Positions 27,340 through 35,930 of a stretch of DNA of 64,000 nt are shown piece after piece. A program made the translations under genes and the position numbers. The DNA comes from CAVSNH01 sp963729275 (GTDB lineage: Bacteria > Actinomycetota > Acidimicrobiia > Acidimicrobiales > RAAP-2), in contig CAVSNH010000005.1 in assembly GCA_963729275.1 (NCBI GenBank), positions 1-64,000 of the forward strand, given 5' to 3'. Position 1 is the first letter of the stretch, and every line of letters starts with the position of its first letter. The notes beneath the pieces are model-generated. The model searched no databases and had not been told where the DNA came from. It saw only the letters and a program-made list of their open reading frames with translations.

Positions 27340-27696
27340 ATGGCAGTCGACCCCGCCGCCCGCCTCCGCCGGATCTGCCGGCGGCTGCCCGAAGCCACCG
27401 AGAACCCCTTCGGTGGTCATACGGCGCCGGCCTTCCGGGTGCGGGACAAGATCTTCCTCATGGTGAGTGAGGACCGGCGGTCGCTGACCATGAAGGCGCC
27501 GCACGGTGTCCAGCAGATGCTCGTCGCATCGGACCCCGACCGGTTCTTCGTCCCCCGCTACGTGGGGACGAAGGGATGGGTGGGGGTGCACTTGGGCCGG
27601 GACACCGACTGGGGAGAGGTGAGCGAGCTGGTCGAGGACAGCTATCGGTTGATCGCGCCGAAGCGCCTTGTTGCCCAGCTCGACGCACCCACCTGA
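27340..27696 (+). CDS. MmcQ/YjbR-like protein
   Basis: Small single-domain protein of 118 residues with the family features LPEATENPFGGHTAPAFRV at the N-terminus, a central FLMVSEDRRSLTMKAP sheet, and YVGTKGWVGVHLGRDTDW. The YjbR/CyaY-like fold is often described as DNA-binding or of unknown function, so no biochemical role is assigned. A GGGAG sequence lies about 8 nt upstream of the ATG. The 3' end may overlap the next gene if that one starts at its earliest in-frame codon. Confidence 0.85.
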   Translation: MAVDPAARLRRICRRLPEATENPFGGHTAPAFRVRDKIFLMVSEDRRSLTMKAPHGVQQMLVASDPDRFFVPRYVGTKGWVGVHLGRDTDWGEVSELVEDSYRLIAPKRLVAQLDAPT

Positions 27697-27766
27697 GGTT
27701 CCTCCGGAGATCACGACCCGGACTCCGGCCGGGAAGGGACCACGCCCCACCAGGCCTCGGACCGGG

Positions 27767-29500
27767 GTGTGGCCTCTCCGTAGCCCGGCACCGCTCAAGC
27801 AGGCCCTCGGTCCGGTCGACGAAGAGAAGGTGGCCGTCGACGAATCCTCCCTGGCCCGGCTGCTCTCCGACCAACCCGACCCGGTGGTGGTGGTCGACGG
27901 AGAAGGAAGCGTGCTGTGGGCCAACCGGGCCGCAGAGGAGATCTTCGGGCGCCGGCTCGACGAGGTCGTGGGCATCTCGGGGCTCGAGTTCGTGCACCCC
28001 GAGGATCTGGAATTCGTCCTCCGGTCCTTGGTCAGTGTCCACGAGAAGGACGTCGGGCTCCCGATCGAGGTGCGCCTGAAGACGACGTCCGGCTGGCGCC
28101 TCATGGAGATGCTCGGTGCCCCGGTCCCGTGGTTCGCCGAGCGGGCTGTCCACCTGTGTCTCCGCGACCTCACCGAGCGACGTCACTTCGAGCTGGCCCA
28201 TGACGACGACGCTCGGCTGCGGTCGCTGGTCGAGAACTCGGCGTCCATCACCGCGCTCATCTCGCCCGACGGCGTGGTCGCCGCCGTTTCCGGCGCGGTC
28301 ACCCGAGTGCTCGGTCACGACCCCGAGGCGGTCGTGGGCCAGCCTCTCGCCCAACTGATCTGTGAGCAGGACCACCCCGAGCTCGAGGCGGCCCTGGCCC
28401 GCGCCGCCGTGGGCGCCACCACCGCCGACCCGGTGACCGTGCGGTTGCAGCTGGCTCGACACGGCGACGGCCGGGCGGTGACCTTCGATCTGGCCGTGGT
28501 CAATCTGGTCGACGACCCGACCATCGGTGGATTCGTGGTCTCGGGCCACGAGATCACAGATCAGGTCCGTGCCGAAGAGGACCTGCGCCGCGCCTTGTCG
28601 TTGCTCACGGCCACGCTCGACGCCACCGCCGACGGCATCCTGGTGCTGGACCAGAAAGGTCGGATCGTCGGGGCCAACCGACGGTTCAGCGAATTCTGGC
28701 GCCTGCCCGATGACACCGTCGTCGATGCCAAGGCCTTCGACTTCATCCTGGCCCAGCTGGTTTCGCCCATCGACTTCGCATCCGAGCTTCGGAAGCCAGG
28801 CAGCACCGAGCTCGAGCGGTGTGACGTCCTCGAGTGCGTCGACGGTCGGGCCTTCGAGTGGTTCTCCCGCCCCCAGCGGGTCGACGGAGTGACGGTCGGC
28901 CGCGTGTGGAGCTTCCGGGACGTGACCGACCGTCGGCAGCTCGAGAAGCGGCTGTCCTACCAGGCGTACCACGACCCGCTGACCGGCCTCGGCAATCGCG
29001 CCCTCTTCCAGGACCGGCTCGAACAGGCCATGGCCCGGATCGAGCGCAACGGCGGGCGCCTGGCCGTGCTCTTCGTCGACCTCGACAACCTCAAGTTGGT
29101 GAACGACAGCCTCGGACACCCGGCCGGTGACGCGCTCCTCAAGGCCACAGCCGAAGCGCTGCGGGAGTGCCTCCGCAAGGCCGACGGTGCGGCCCGCCTC
29201 GGTGGCGACGAGTTCGGCGTGGTCCTCGAGGACTTCACGCACCGCGACGAGGTGATCCGGCTCGTCGAGAGGATCCTGGTGGCCGCCCGTGAACCGGTGT
29301 TGGTGGGCGACGGAATGGTGCAGGCCACCGTCAGCGTCGGCTTGACCTTCCACCGGAGCGGCATCGATAGCCAGCAGCTGATGCGAGACGCGGACAGGGC
29401 CATGTACTCGGCCAAGGCTCGGGGGCGGAACCGCTACGCCGTGTTCGGTGCCGACGACGAGGCCCAGGAAGTGCCGGTGGACGACCGGGCCGTGGGCTGA
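27767..29500 (+). CDS. PAS-PAS-PAS-GGDEF sensory diguanylate cyclase
   Basis: It is predicted to make cyclic di-GMP in response to a sensed signal. Three PAS-like domains occur in order: one around LLSDQPDPVVVVDGEGSV, one around LVENSASITALISPDGVV, and one around LDATADGILVLDQKG. A GGDEF domain follows (about residues 395-550). It starts YHDPLTGLGNRALF and has the intact active-site motif RLGGDEFGV; no RxxD inhibitory site is obvious upstream of it. No membrane segments are visible, so sensing is cytosolic. The start is uncertain: GTG 27767 is chosen, but TTG 27668 and GTG 27830 are also in frame. Confidence 0.92.
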   Translation: MWPLRSPAPLKQALGPVDEEKVAVDESSLARLLSDQPDPVVVVDGEGSVLWANRAAEEIFGRRLDEVVGISGLEFVHPEDLEFVLRSLVSVHEKDVGLPIEVRLKTTSGWRLMEMLGAPVPWFAERAVHLCLRDLTERRHFELAHDDDARLRSLVENSASITALISPDGVVAAVSGAVTRVLGHDPEAVVGQPLAQLICEQDHPELEAALARAAVGATTADPVTVRLQLARHGDGRAVTFDLAVVNLVDDPTIGGFVVSGHEITDQVRAEEDLRRALSLLTATLDATADGILVLDQKGRIVGANRRFSEFWRLPDDTVVDAKAFDFILAQLVSPIDFASELRKPGSTELERCDVLECVDGRAFEWFSRPQRVDGVTVGRVWSFRDVTDRRQLEKRLSYQAYHDPLTGLGNRALFQDRLEQAMARIERNGGRLAVLFVDLDNLKLVNDSLGHPAGDALLKATAEALRECLRKADGAARLGGDEFGVVLEDFTHRDEVIRLVERILVAAREPVLVGDGMVQATVSVGLTFHRSGIDSQQLMRDADRAMYSAKARGRNRYAVFGADDEAQEVPVDDRAVG

Positions 29501-29589
29501 CCGGCGGCGGATCGGGCGGTTCGGCTCGTCGGCGGGTCGGGTCCGGCGCCCGCGGTGACCGCCGGGCGAACCCGAATGTAGGGTGCGGT

Positions 29590-30168
29590 ATGGCCGATCA
29601 GGCAGTGTTCTCGGATCTCGCCATGGAGTTCATGCCTGCGCTCTACACCGCCGCCCTGCGCATGACCCGCAACCCGGCCGATGCCGAGGACCTGGTCCAA
29701 GAGACCTATCTCAAGGCCTACCGCGCCTTTTCCACCTTCGAGCTCGGCACCAACCTCAAGGCCTGGCTCTACCGGATCCTGACCAACACCTACATCAACA
29801 CCTACCGGGCCTCGAAGCGCCGACCGGAGATCGCCGACGTGGAGGATGTGGAGGACCTCTACCTCTACCGCCACCTCACCGGCGACGGCACCGCCACCCA
29901 AGGCCGGAGCGCCGAGGACGAGGCCCTCGAGCGGTTCACCGACACCGACGTGAAGGAGGCCATCGAGTCGCTCCCCGACAACTTCCGGATGGCCGTGCTG
30001 CTGGCCGACGTCGAAGGTTTCTCGTACAAGGAGATCGCCGAGATCACCGATGTCCCGATCGGGACGGTCATGAGCCGGATCCATCGAGGAAGAAAGGCGC
30101 TGCAAAAGGCGTTGCTCGATCGGGGAAGGACATTGGGCCTGGTTGGGGCCAGGGACGAGGGCAGGTAG
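29590..30168 (+). CDS. ECF sigma factor, SigR/SigH (ECF12) type
   Basis: Group 4 sigma factor of 192 residues. Region 2 is EFMPALYTAALRMTRNPADAEDLVQETYLKAYRAF, and region 4 is FRMAVLLADVEGFSYKEIAEITDVPIGTVMSRIHRGRKAL. The region 2 sequence and the length are those of the SigR (Streptomyces) and SigH (Mycobacterium) group, which controls the thiol-oxidative stress response. An RsrA-like zinc anti-sigma gene follows 7 nt downstream, which supports the assignment. I could not find a SigR-type promoter upstream to prove autoregulation. Confidence 0.92.
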   Translation: MADQAVFSDLAMEFMPALYTAALRMTRNPADAEDLVQETYLKAYRAFSTFELGTNLKAWLYRILTNTYINTYRASKRRPEIADVEDVEDLYLYRHLTGDGTATQGRSAEDEALERFTDTDVKEAIESLPDNFRMAVLLADVEGFSYKEIAEITDVPIGTVMSRIHRGRKALQKALLDRGRTLGLVGARDEGR

Positions 30169-30175
30169 GAGCGCA

Positions 30176-30481
30176 GTGGGAGACCAAGACCATTCTGAGG
30201 GAGGCGGCGTGGCCAGCCGACCGGAGGCACCGGCGGGCTTCGTCGACTGTGACGAGACGGTGGAGCGGCTCTACGTCTACCTCGACGGGGAGCTCACCGA
30301 GGAGCGCCGCGTCGAGATCGCCCGCCATCTCGATCTCTGCGGTCCGTGCGTGCGGGCCTACGGCTTCGAAGCCGAGCTCCGCAAGGTCATCGCCAGCCGG
30401 TGCAAGGACCGCGTGCCCGAGTCGCTGATGGCCCGGGTGGCCGAGGCACTGGCCGCCGAGCACTCTCGCCAGAAGGGCTGA
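30176..30481 (+). CDS. Zinc-binding anti-sigma factor, RsrA/RshA type
   Basis: Partner of the upstream sigma factor. The 101-residue protein carries the ZAS signature: Cys in VDCDETVERLYVYLDGEL, then HLDLCGPCVRAYG (H-x3-C-x2-C). In RsrA, oxidation of these zinc-ligand cysteines releases the sigma factor. A further cysteine lies in IASRCKDRVP. GTG 30176 is selected because AGGAG stands 4-5 nt upstream. The gene order sigma then anti-sigma is that of sigR-rsrA. Confidence 0.9.
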   Translation: MGDQDHSEGGGVASRPEAPAGFVDCDETVERLYVYLDGELTEERRVEIARHLDLCGPCVRAYGFEAELRKVIASRCKDRVPESLMARVAEALAAEHSRQKG

Positions 30482-30525
30482 TCCTCCGCTTCACCTGCTG
30501 ATCGGCCCCCCGGGGTGGCGGTCCG

Positions 30526-30539
30526 TACACTGGACCACG
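30526..30539 (+). promoter_or_regulatory. Candidate -10 for a leaderless DUF2342 transcript
   Basis: TACACT at 30526-30531 ends 7 nt before the GTG start, the same hexamer and spacing as at nadE. No Shine-Dalgarno lies between. Confidence 0.45.
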
Positions 30540-31768
30540 TGAGCGATCAGAGTGGGGCCGCAGCCGGCGCAGTCAACGGATCGCCTCCTTCCCGTACCGC
30601 TCGGTTGCCGATTACCTCGAACGAAGGGTCAAACGGCGCCGACTCGGCGTCGAAGACCGAGCCGGCCGGGTCGGGAGCGGTGGCCTGGGAGACGGCCGAG
30701 CGGGTGGCGCGGTGGGTCGGTAACCGAAGCCGACCGATCGAGCCCGACGATCCTGCCCAGCTCGAAGCTGACTTCGCCGAGCTGACCGCCGAGGCCGAGG
30801 AGCTCGTGGCCGCGGCCACCGGGCTGCGGTCAGCCTCCGGCCCCGCCCGCGCCCGTGTGACCGACCGGGCCGGCTGGGTGCACGCCAACATCGCGTCATT
30901 CCAGCGATTGGTCGGGCCGCATCTCGACCGGCTGGACCCGAGCCGCGTGGTCCGCTCTCATCCGCTGACCGAACGGCTGGCCGCCCCGGTTGCGGTCGTG
31001 GGCCGGGCCGCGACCGGCGCCCAGATGGGCCTGATCCTCGGATGGCTGTCCACGCGGGTGCTCGGCCAGTACGACCTGTTGCTCACCGAGGAATCCGTCG
31101 AGGACCAGGACCTCGTGTACTTCGTGGGCCCGAACGTGGTCGCCCTCGAACGGCAGCACCATTTCGAGCCGCGGGAGTTCCGCCTCTGGCTCGCCCTCCA
31201 CGAGGTCACTCACCGGTGTCAGTTCACCGCCATTCCCTGGATGCGGGACTACTTCGTGTCACTGGTCGAGGAGGGCATCGGCTCGCTCGAACCCGACCCG
31301 GCGCGTTTTGCCGAGGCCCTCAAGCGCATGGCCGACGAGATCCGCGCCGGACGGAACCCACTTCGCGAGAACGGGGCCCTCGGGCTCGTGGCCACACCCG
31401 AGCAGCTCGAGGGGATCCAGCGCATTCAGGCGCTCATGAGCCTGCTCGAAGGCCACGGCGACGTGACCATGGACCGGGCGGGCGCGGCGGCCATCCCGAG
31501 CGCCGCTCGTTTCGCCGAGGTCCTGCGGCAGCGGCGCAAGCAGGTCAAGGGTCCGGCCCGCGTCCTCCAGCAGCTGATCGGGCTCGAGGCCAAGCTCCGG
31601 CAGTACGAGGAAGGCGAGCGGTTCATCGAAGCCGTCGAGAAGTCCGGTGGGCCCGAGCTCCTCGCCCGGGCGTGGCGGGGCCCGGAGTGGCTGCCCTCCC
31701 TCACTGAGATCCGTGATCCATCGGCTTGGGTCACGCGGGTCGGAGCCACCCACGCCCTCTCGGGCTGA
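30539..31768 (+). CDS. DUF2342 zinc-dependent metalloprotease-like protein
   Basis: Zincin-like protein of 409 residues with the metal motif ALHEVTHRCQF (HExxH) near residue 225. The family has been described as coenzyme F420 biosynthesis-associated; its M. tuberculosis member is Rv3626c. About 60 N-terminal residues are disordered. The conserved body begins near WETAERVARWVGNR and includes GLILGWLSTRVLGQYDLLL. Rv3626c also lies directly ahead of the tilS-hpt pair, and the same order is seen here. The substrate is unknown. Confidence 0.88.
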   Translation: MSDQSGAAAGAVNGSPPSRTARLPITSNEGSNGADSASKTEPAGSGAVAWETAERVARWVGNRSRPIEPDDPAQLEADFAELTAEAEELVAAATGLRSASGPARARVTDRAGWVHANIASFQRLVGPHLDRLDPSRVVRSHPLTERLAAPVAVVGRAATGAQMGLILGWLSTRVLGQYDLLLTEESVEDQDLVYFVGPNVVALERQHHFEPREFRLWLALHEVTHRCQFTAIPWMRDYFVSLVEEGIGSLEPDPARFAEALKRMADEIRAGRNPLRENGALGLVATPEQLEGIQRIQALMSLLEGHGDVTMDRAGAAAIPSAARFAEVLRQRRKQVKGPARVLQQLIGLEAKLRQYEEGERFIEAVEKSGGPELLARAWRGPEWLPSLTEIRDPSAWVTRVGATHALSG

Positions 31769-31789
31769 GCCGCGGGCGGCACCGACCCG

Positions 31790-32677
31790 GTGATCGGGTC
31801 CCTCCTCGAGCGCTGCACGTTCCTCGCCGCCGGCTCGCCGCTCGTCTGCGCGGTGTCCGGAGGTCCCGACTCCTTGGCGCTGCTCGTCCTGGCCGTGGCA
31901 TCCGGATGTTCGGTGACGGCCGTACACGTCGATCATGGTCTGCGAGCAGGGTCGGGGGCCGACGCTGAAGTGGTGGCCGGCGCCGCCCGAACGCTCGGCG
32001 CCGCCTTCCGCTCCGAGCGGGTGACGCTCGAGCCCGGCCCCAACCTCGAGGCGCGTGCTCGACAGGCCCGACGCGCCGTGCTGGGCCCGGATGTGGCCAC
32101 CGGGCACACGGCCGATGACCAGGCCGAGACCGTCCTCATCAATCTGCTGCGGGGCGCCGGCGTTGACGGGCTCTCGGCCATGCGGGCCGGCCCCACCCAT
32201 CCGATCCTCGCCCTGCGCCGGTCGGAGACCGCCGGCCTCTGCCACCACCTCGGTTGGCAACCGGTGATCGACCCCACCAACGCCGACCCCCGATACGTCC
32301 GCAACCGGGTCCGACACGAGCTCCTCCCGCTGTGCTCGGACATCGCCGGCCGTGACCTGGTGCCGGTCCTCGCCCGCCAGGCCGACCTGATGGGCGGTGA
32401 TGCCGAGTTGCTCGCTGCCCTGGCCGAGCTGGTCGACGCGACGGACGCGCGGGCACTGTCGGCCGCCCCTGGCGGTGTCGCCCGTCGTGCCGTGCGCCGG
32501 TGGCTGGCCGGTGAAGGCGCGTATCCGCCGGACGCCGGTGCCGTCGCCCGGGTGCTCGAGGTCGCCGGCGGCAGCCGTCGCGCCGCCGAGGTGGCGAGCG
32601 GTCGGCGGGTGTCGCGCACCGCCGGCCGGCTCTCGGTCGATCCGGGCGTGGGAGACGGCGCGGCACCGCAGGGCTGA
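31790..32677 (+). CDS. tilS: tRNA(Ile)-lysidine synthase
   Basis: It converts C34 of the CAU-anticodon tRNA-Ile to lysidine, which is needed to read AUA. The PP-loop AVSGGPDSLALLVLA is at residues 20-34. AVHVDHGLRAGSGADAE and VATGHTADDQAETVLINLLRG follow, then DPTNADPRYVRNRVRHELLP. The 295-residue protein lacks the C-terminal domains of the E. coli enzyme, which is usual in actinobacteria. The start is a GTG 21 nt after the DUF2342 stop. Confidence 0.93.
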   Translation: MIGSLLERCTFLAAGSPLVCAVSGGPDSLALLVLAVASGCSVTAVHVDHGLRAGSGADAEVVAGAARTLGAAFRSERVTLEPGPNLEARARQARRAVLGPDVATGHTADDQAETVLINLLRGAGVDGLSAMRAGPTHPILALRRSETAGLCHHLGWQPVIDPTNADPRYVRNRVRHELLPLCSDIAGRDLVPVLARQADLMGGDAELLAALAELVDATDARALSAAPGGVARRAVRRWLAGEGAYPPDAGAVARVLEVAGGSRRAAEVASGRRVSRTAGRLSVDPGVGDGAAPQG

Positions 32678-32751
32678 GATGACCGAGCCGGCGGCGCGCT
32701 CACGAGTTGGCCGTGTCCGGCAACACGGGCGACTCGACAGGCACGGGCTGG

Positions 32752-32786
32752 CTGACAGCTTGCACCGCTCCGGTACAGTCCCACCG
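32752..32786 (+). promoter_or_regulatory. hpt promoter, likely leaderless
   Basis: CTGACA (32752-32757) and TACAGT (32774-32779) are separated by 16 nt, and the -10 ends 6 nt before the GTG. This is one of the better -35/-10 pairs in the window and predicts a leaderless mRNA. Confidence 0.55.
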
Positions 32787-33364
32787 TGCTGACCGGGGAG
32801 GAAGAGGTGGCTGGCCGCATTGGTCAACCCGGCGTGAAGGACGGCGTCGGGCGTGAGGTGGTGTCGGAGGAACGGCTGGTACGGCGTATCGCCGAGCTCG
32901 GCGAGCAGATCACGGCCGACTACGCCGGGCGCCCTCCGCTGCTCGTGGGCGTGCTCAAGGGCGCGTTCATGTTCATGGCCGACCTGTCGCGTGCCATCGA
33001 CCTCCCCGTCGAGATCGAATTCATGGCCGTCTCGTCCTACGGGAGCGCCACCCGAACCTCCGGCGTCGTGCGCATCGTGAAGGATCTCGACGTCGACCTG
33101 ATCGGGCGCCATGTGCTCGTGGTGGAGGACATCGTGGACAGCGGCCTCACCTTGAGCTACCTCCAGCGCTACCTGCGGGCCAGGAACCCGGCCAGCCTCG
33201 AGGTCTGCGCCCTGTTGGTGAAGGAGGGCCAGCAGCGCGCCGCGCTCGACCTTCGCTACGTCGGCTTTACGATCCCACCCGACTTCGTCGTCGGCTACGG
33301 CCTCGATGTCGACGAACGGCTGCGCAATCTGCGCTCGGTGTACGTCGATGGCCAGAAGAACTGA
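32786..33364 (+). CDS. hpt: Hypoxanthine phosphoribosyltransferase
   Basis: Purine salvage enzyme that makes IMP (and GMP) from the free base and PRPP; 192 residues. The PRPP-binding motif is VLVVEDIVDSGLTLSYL near residue 110. The flexible-loop segment is MAVSSYGSATRTSG, and the base-binding region ends PPDFVVGYGLDVDERLRNL. It follows tilS, as in many Gram-positive bacteria. In the usual order ftsH comes next, but here folE does. Confidence 0.95.
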   Translation: MLTGEEEVAGRIGQPGVKDGVGREVVSEERLVRRIAELGEQITADYAGRPPLLVGVLKGAFMFMADLSRAIDLPVEIEFMAVSSYGSATRTSGVVRIVKDLDVDLIGRHVLVVEDIVDSGLTLSYLQRYLRARNPASLEVCALLVKEGQQRAALDLRYVGFTIPPDFVVGYGLDVDERLRNLRSVYVDGQKN

Positions 33365-33374
33365 GGAGGGCGCG

Positions 33375-33944
33375 GTGAGCGTCGATCGCAAGCGCATCGA
33401 GGAGGCGGTCCACGACCTGCTCATCGCGGTGGGCGAGGATCCCGATCGTGACGGCCTTCTGAGGACTCCCGAGCGGGTGGCCAACATGTACGCCGAGCTC
33501 TTCTCCGGCATCGGTGAGAACCCGGCCGACCATCTCGAGGTGACGTTCGCCGCCGAGCACGACGAGATGGTGATGGTGCGCGACATCCCCTTCGCCTCGC
33601 TCTGCGAGCACCATTTGGTGCCGTTCATGGGCCGCGCCCACGTGGCCTACATTCCCGGCGACGACGGCCGGATCACCGGTCTCTCCAAGCTCGCTCGGCT
33701 GGTCGACGGCTATGCCAAGCGGGTCCAAGTCCAGGAGCGGATGACGACCGAGATCGCCGACGCCATCGAGCAGGTCCTCAAGCCCAAGGGGGTCCTCGTG
33801 GTCGTCGAGGCCGAGCACCTGTGCATGTCCATGCGCGGCGTCAAGAAGCCCGGCACCCTGACCATCACCTCGGCGGTGCGGGGCCTGTTCCGCAACGACC
33901 CGGCCACCCGCTCGGAGGCCATGCAGTTCATCCACGGCCGCTGA
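33375..33944 (+). CDS. folE: GTP cyclohydrolase I
   Basis: First step of folate synthesis, converting GTP to dihydroneopterin triphosphate. The 189-residue protein has RTPERVANMYAELFSG, the zinc ligands in SLCEHHLVPFMGRAHV and EHLCMSMRGVKKPG, and GLSKLARLVDGYAKRVQVQERMT. The GTG start is preceded by GAGGAGGG. It heads the folate block folE-folP-(DSP-like)-folB-folK. Confidence 0.97.
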   Translation: MSVDRKRIEEAVHDLLIAVGEDPDRDGLLRTPERVANMYAELFSGIGENPADHLEVTFAAEHDEMVMVRDIPFASLCEHHLVPFMGRAHVAYIPGDDGRITGLSKLARLVDGYAKRVQVQERMTTEIADAIEQVLKPKGVLVVVEAEHLCMSMRGVKKPGTLTITSAVRGLFRNDPATRSEAMQFIHGR

Positions 33945-34069
33945 CCTGCCGGCGGAGGGCGCCGGTCAGGGGCGGCCCGTCCGCTCTGGCCGACACAGAA
34001 GCTCGAGCCGACGGGGCAAAAACCGCTGAAAAGCCATGGGAAACGGTCGCGGGGCAGCGGTGGCTGGTT

Positions 34070-34084
34070 TACGCTGGGGCGCCA
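34070..34084 (+). promoter_or_regulatory. Possible -10 before folP
   Basis: TACGCT at 34070-34075 ends 8 nt before the folP ATG. It could give a second, near-leaderless transcript inside the folate cluster. The evidence is the hexamer and spacing only. Confidence 0.3.
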
Positions 34085-34920
34085 TGCCCGCTCCCGCCGT
34101 CGCTGAACGACCGCTGGTCATGGGCATCCTCAACGTCACTCCGGACTCCTTTTCGGATGGTGGCCGGTTCTTCGAGACGGATGAGGCGGTGGCCAAGGGC
34201 AGGAGCATGATCGCCGAAGGTGCCGACGTCATCGACGTCGGCGGGGAGTCCACCCGGCCCGGGGCGGCGCCGGTCGAGGTCGACGAAGAGATGCGCCGGG
34301 TCGTGCCCGTCATCGAGGCCTTGGCCGGTCACGTGCGGGTCTCCGTCGACACCACCAAGGTCCAAGTGGCCGAGGCCGCGGTCGACGCCGGGGCCTCCCT
34401 CATCAACGACGTCTCGGCGTCCTTGTGGCCGGTCGCCGCCCGGCGTGGCGTCGGTTGGGTGGCCATGCACCGCCAGGGGACACCGGTCACCATGCAGGTC
34501 GATCCCCAGTACGACGACGTCGTCGCCGAGGTCGTCGATTTCCTGGTCGAACGGGCCGGTGCAGCGGTGGACTCGGGGGTGGCCGAGGTCTGGGTCGACC
34601 CGGGCATCGGCTTCGGCAAGACAGTGCAGCACAACCTCGAGCTGCTGGCCGCCGTCTCGACGGTAACGGCGACGGGCTATCCGGTGTTGGTCGGGACGAG
34701 CCGCAAGCACTTCATCGGAGTGCTCACCGCCGCCGGCGAGGAGCCGGACCCGGTCGACGAGCGCCTCCCTGGTTCGCTGGCCACGGCCACCTGGGCCATG
34801 GAGGCGGGCGCCTCGATGGTCCGCGTGCACGACGTGGCACCTACGGTGCAGGCGGCCACCCTGGTCGGCCGGCAACCCCAGGGGCTGGCCAATCGTCCGA
34901 TGTCGGGGGGCCGGGCGTGA
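34084..34920 (+). CDS. folP: Dihydropteroate synthase
   Basis: It joins p-aminobenzoate to the pterin pyrophosphate and is the sulfonamide target. The 278-residue TIM barrel shows the signatures MGILNVTPDSFSDGG near residues 13-27 and ADVIDVGGESTRPGA. Pterin-site strands VSVDTTKVQVAEAA and SLINDVSASLWP follow, then DPGIGFGKTVQHNLELL and LVGTSRKHFIG. Its stop overlaps the next start in a GTGA. Confidence 0.97.
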   Translation: MPAPAVAERPLVMGILNVTPDSFSDGGRFFETDEAVAKGRSMIAEGADVIDVGGESTRPGAAPVEVDEEMRRVVPVIEALAGHVRVSVDTTKVQVAEAAVDAGASLINDVSASLWPVAARRGVGWVAMHRQGTPVTMQVDPQYDDVVAEVVDFLVERAGAAVDSGVAEVWVDPGIGFGKTVQHNLELLAAVSTVTATGYPVLVGTSRKHFIGVLTAAGEEPDPVDERLPGSLATATWAMEAGASMVRVHDVAPTVQAATLVGRQPQGLANRPMSGGRA

Positions 34921-35468
34921 AGGGCAAGTGGGCGGCCGGCATCCCGCCTCGCAATTTCACGTGGGTGATCAAGGACCGCCTGGCCATGAGCGAGCGGCCC
35001 GGCGGCTTCGCACCGAACCATCGCCGAGTCCGCCGCCAGGAGGAGATCATCTGGCTGCAGATGCAGGGCTTCACTCGGGTGGTGTCACTCCTGCCCTCCT
35101 CCCACAACCTGCAGGCGTACGAGGAACGGGCTCTGGCCTGTGAGCATTTCCCCCTGCCGCCGGTGGGTGACGTGCGGAGCGCCCTGGCCGAGATCTACCG
35201 CGACCTCCACTGCCGTCTGGCCGACGGCGAGCGGCTGCTCGTCCACCAGGACGAGCTCGGTGACCGGGTCACGGGCGCCATCGCCGGCTACCTGTTGTGG
35301 TCGGGGAAGCTGTCGGTCGGGCCGCCGCAGGCCATCACCGTCATCGAGCACATGACCGGCCATCCCATGGGCCCCAACGGACGCGAGCTCGTGGCCTTCG
35401 CCGTCGAGCTCGAACCGGCAGCCGTCGAGCAGAAGGTCGGCCGGCGGAACCGGGCCCGCTCGGGCTGA
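34917..35468 (+). CDS. Dual-specificity phosphatase-like protein lacking the catalytic cysteine
   Basis: The 183-residue protein resembles a DSP/PTP-fold phosphatase: GFTRVVSLLPSSHNLQAYEE, then HFPLPPVGD, then the P-loop region LLVHQDELGDRVTGAIAGYLLW, and HPMGPNGRELVAF. The active-site signature HCx5R is replaced by H-Q-x5-R, with Gln in the nucleophile position, so ordinary phosphatase activity is not expected. It may bind a phosphorylated ligand. Translational coupling to folP and position before folB suggest a role tied to pterin phosphates, for example around dihydroneopterin triphosphate, but that is inference. Confidence 0.8.
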   Translation: MKGKWAAGIPPRNFTWVIKDRLAMSERPGGFAPNHRRVRRQEEIIWLQMQGFTRVVSLLPSSHNLQAYEERALACEHFPLPPVGDVRSALAEIYRDLHCRLADGERLLVHQDELGDRVTGAIAGYLLWSGKLSVGPPQAITVIEHMTGHPMGPNGRELVAFAVELEPAAVEQKVGRRNRARSG

Positions 35469-35510
35469 GCGGCAAACGCCGGTGGCACTGCGGACTCCGG
35501 TTGCGGAGTC

Positions 35511-35930
35511 GTGAGCACCGGGAGCCCCGTCGGCGGTGACGGAAGCGGGACGGTCCTTCCCGCGGGCGGCGACCGAATCCTGATCCGGGGACTGCGGGTG
35601 CAGGCCACTCACGGCGTCCTGCCCGTCGAGCAGCAACGGCCCCAACCCTTCTCCATCGACCTCGAGCTGCGGGTGGACCTGGCTGCCGCGGCCAAATCGG
35701 ATCGACTGGAGGACACGGTGGACTACGGCCGACTCGCCGAGTGCGCCGCGGCCGTCGTCTCCGCCGGTCCCCCCCGTCAACTGATCGAGTCGCTGGCCGG
35801 AGTGGTGGCCGCCGCCGTGTTGGACGTCGACCGCCGGGTCGAGGAGGTCACGGTCACCCTCCGAAAGCTCGAGCCACCGCTGCCGCTCGATCTGGACGAC
35901 GTCGGGGTGCGAGTGACCCGGCGCCGATGA
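35511..35930 (+). CDS. folB: Dihydroneopterin aldolase
   Basis: It cleaves dihydroneopterin to the hydroxymethylpterin. The core (from about residue 22) shows ILIRGLRVQATHGVLPVEQQRPQPFSIDL with the family glutamate region, DTVDYGRLAE, LIESLAGVVA and VEEVTVTLRKLEPPLP. The first 20 residues are Gly-rich and not conserved, so a start slightly downstream would not be surprising. It overlaps folK by an ATGA. Confidence 0.93.
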   Translation: MSTGSPVGGDGSGTVLPAGGDRILIRGLRVQATHGVLPVEQQRPQPFSIDLELRVDLAAAAKSDRLEDTVDYGRLAECAAAVVSAGPPRQLIESLAGVVAAAVLDVDRRVEEVTVTLRKLEPPLPLDLDDVGVRVTRRR

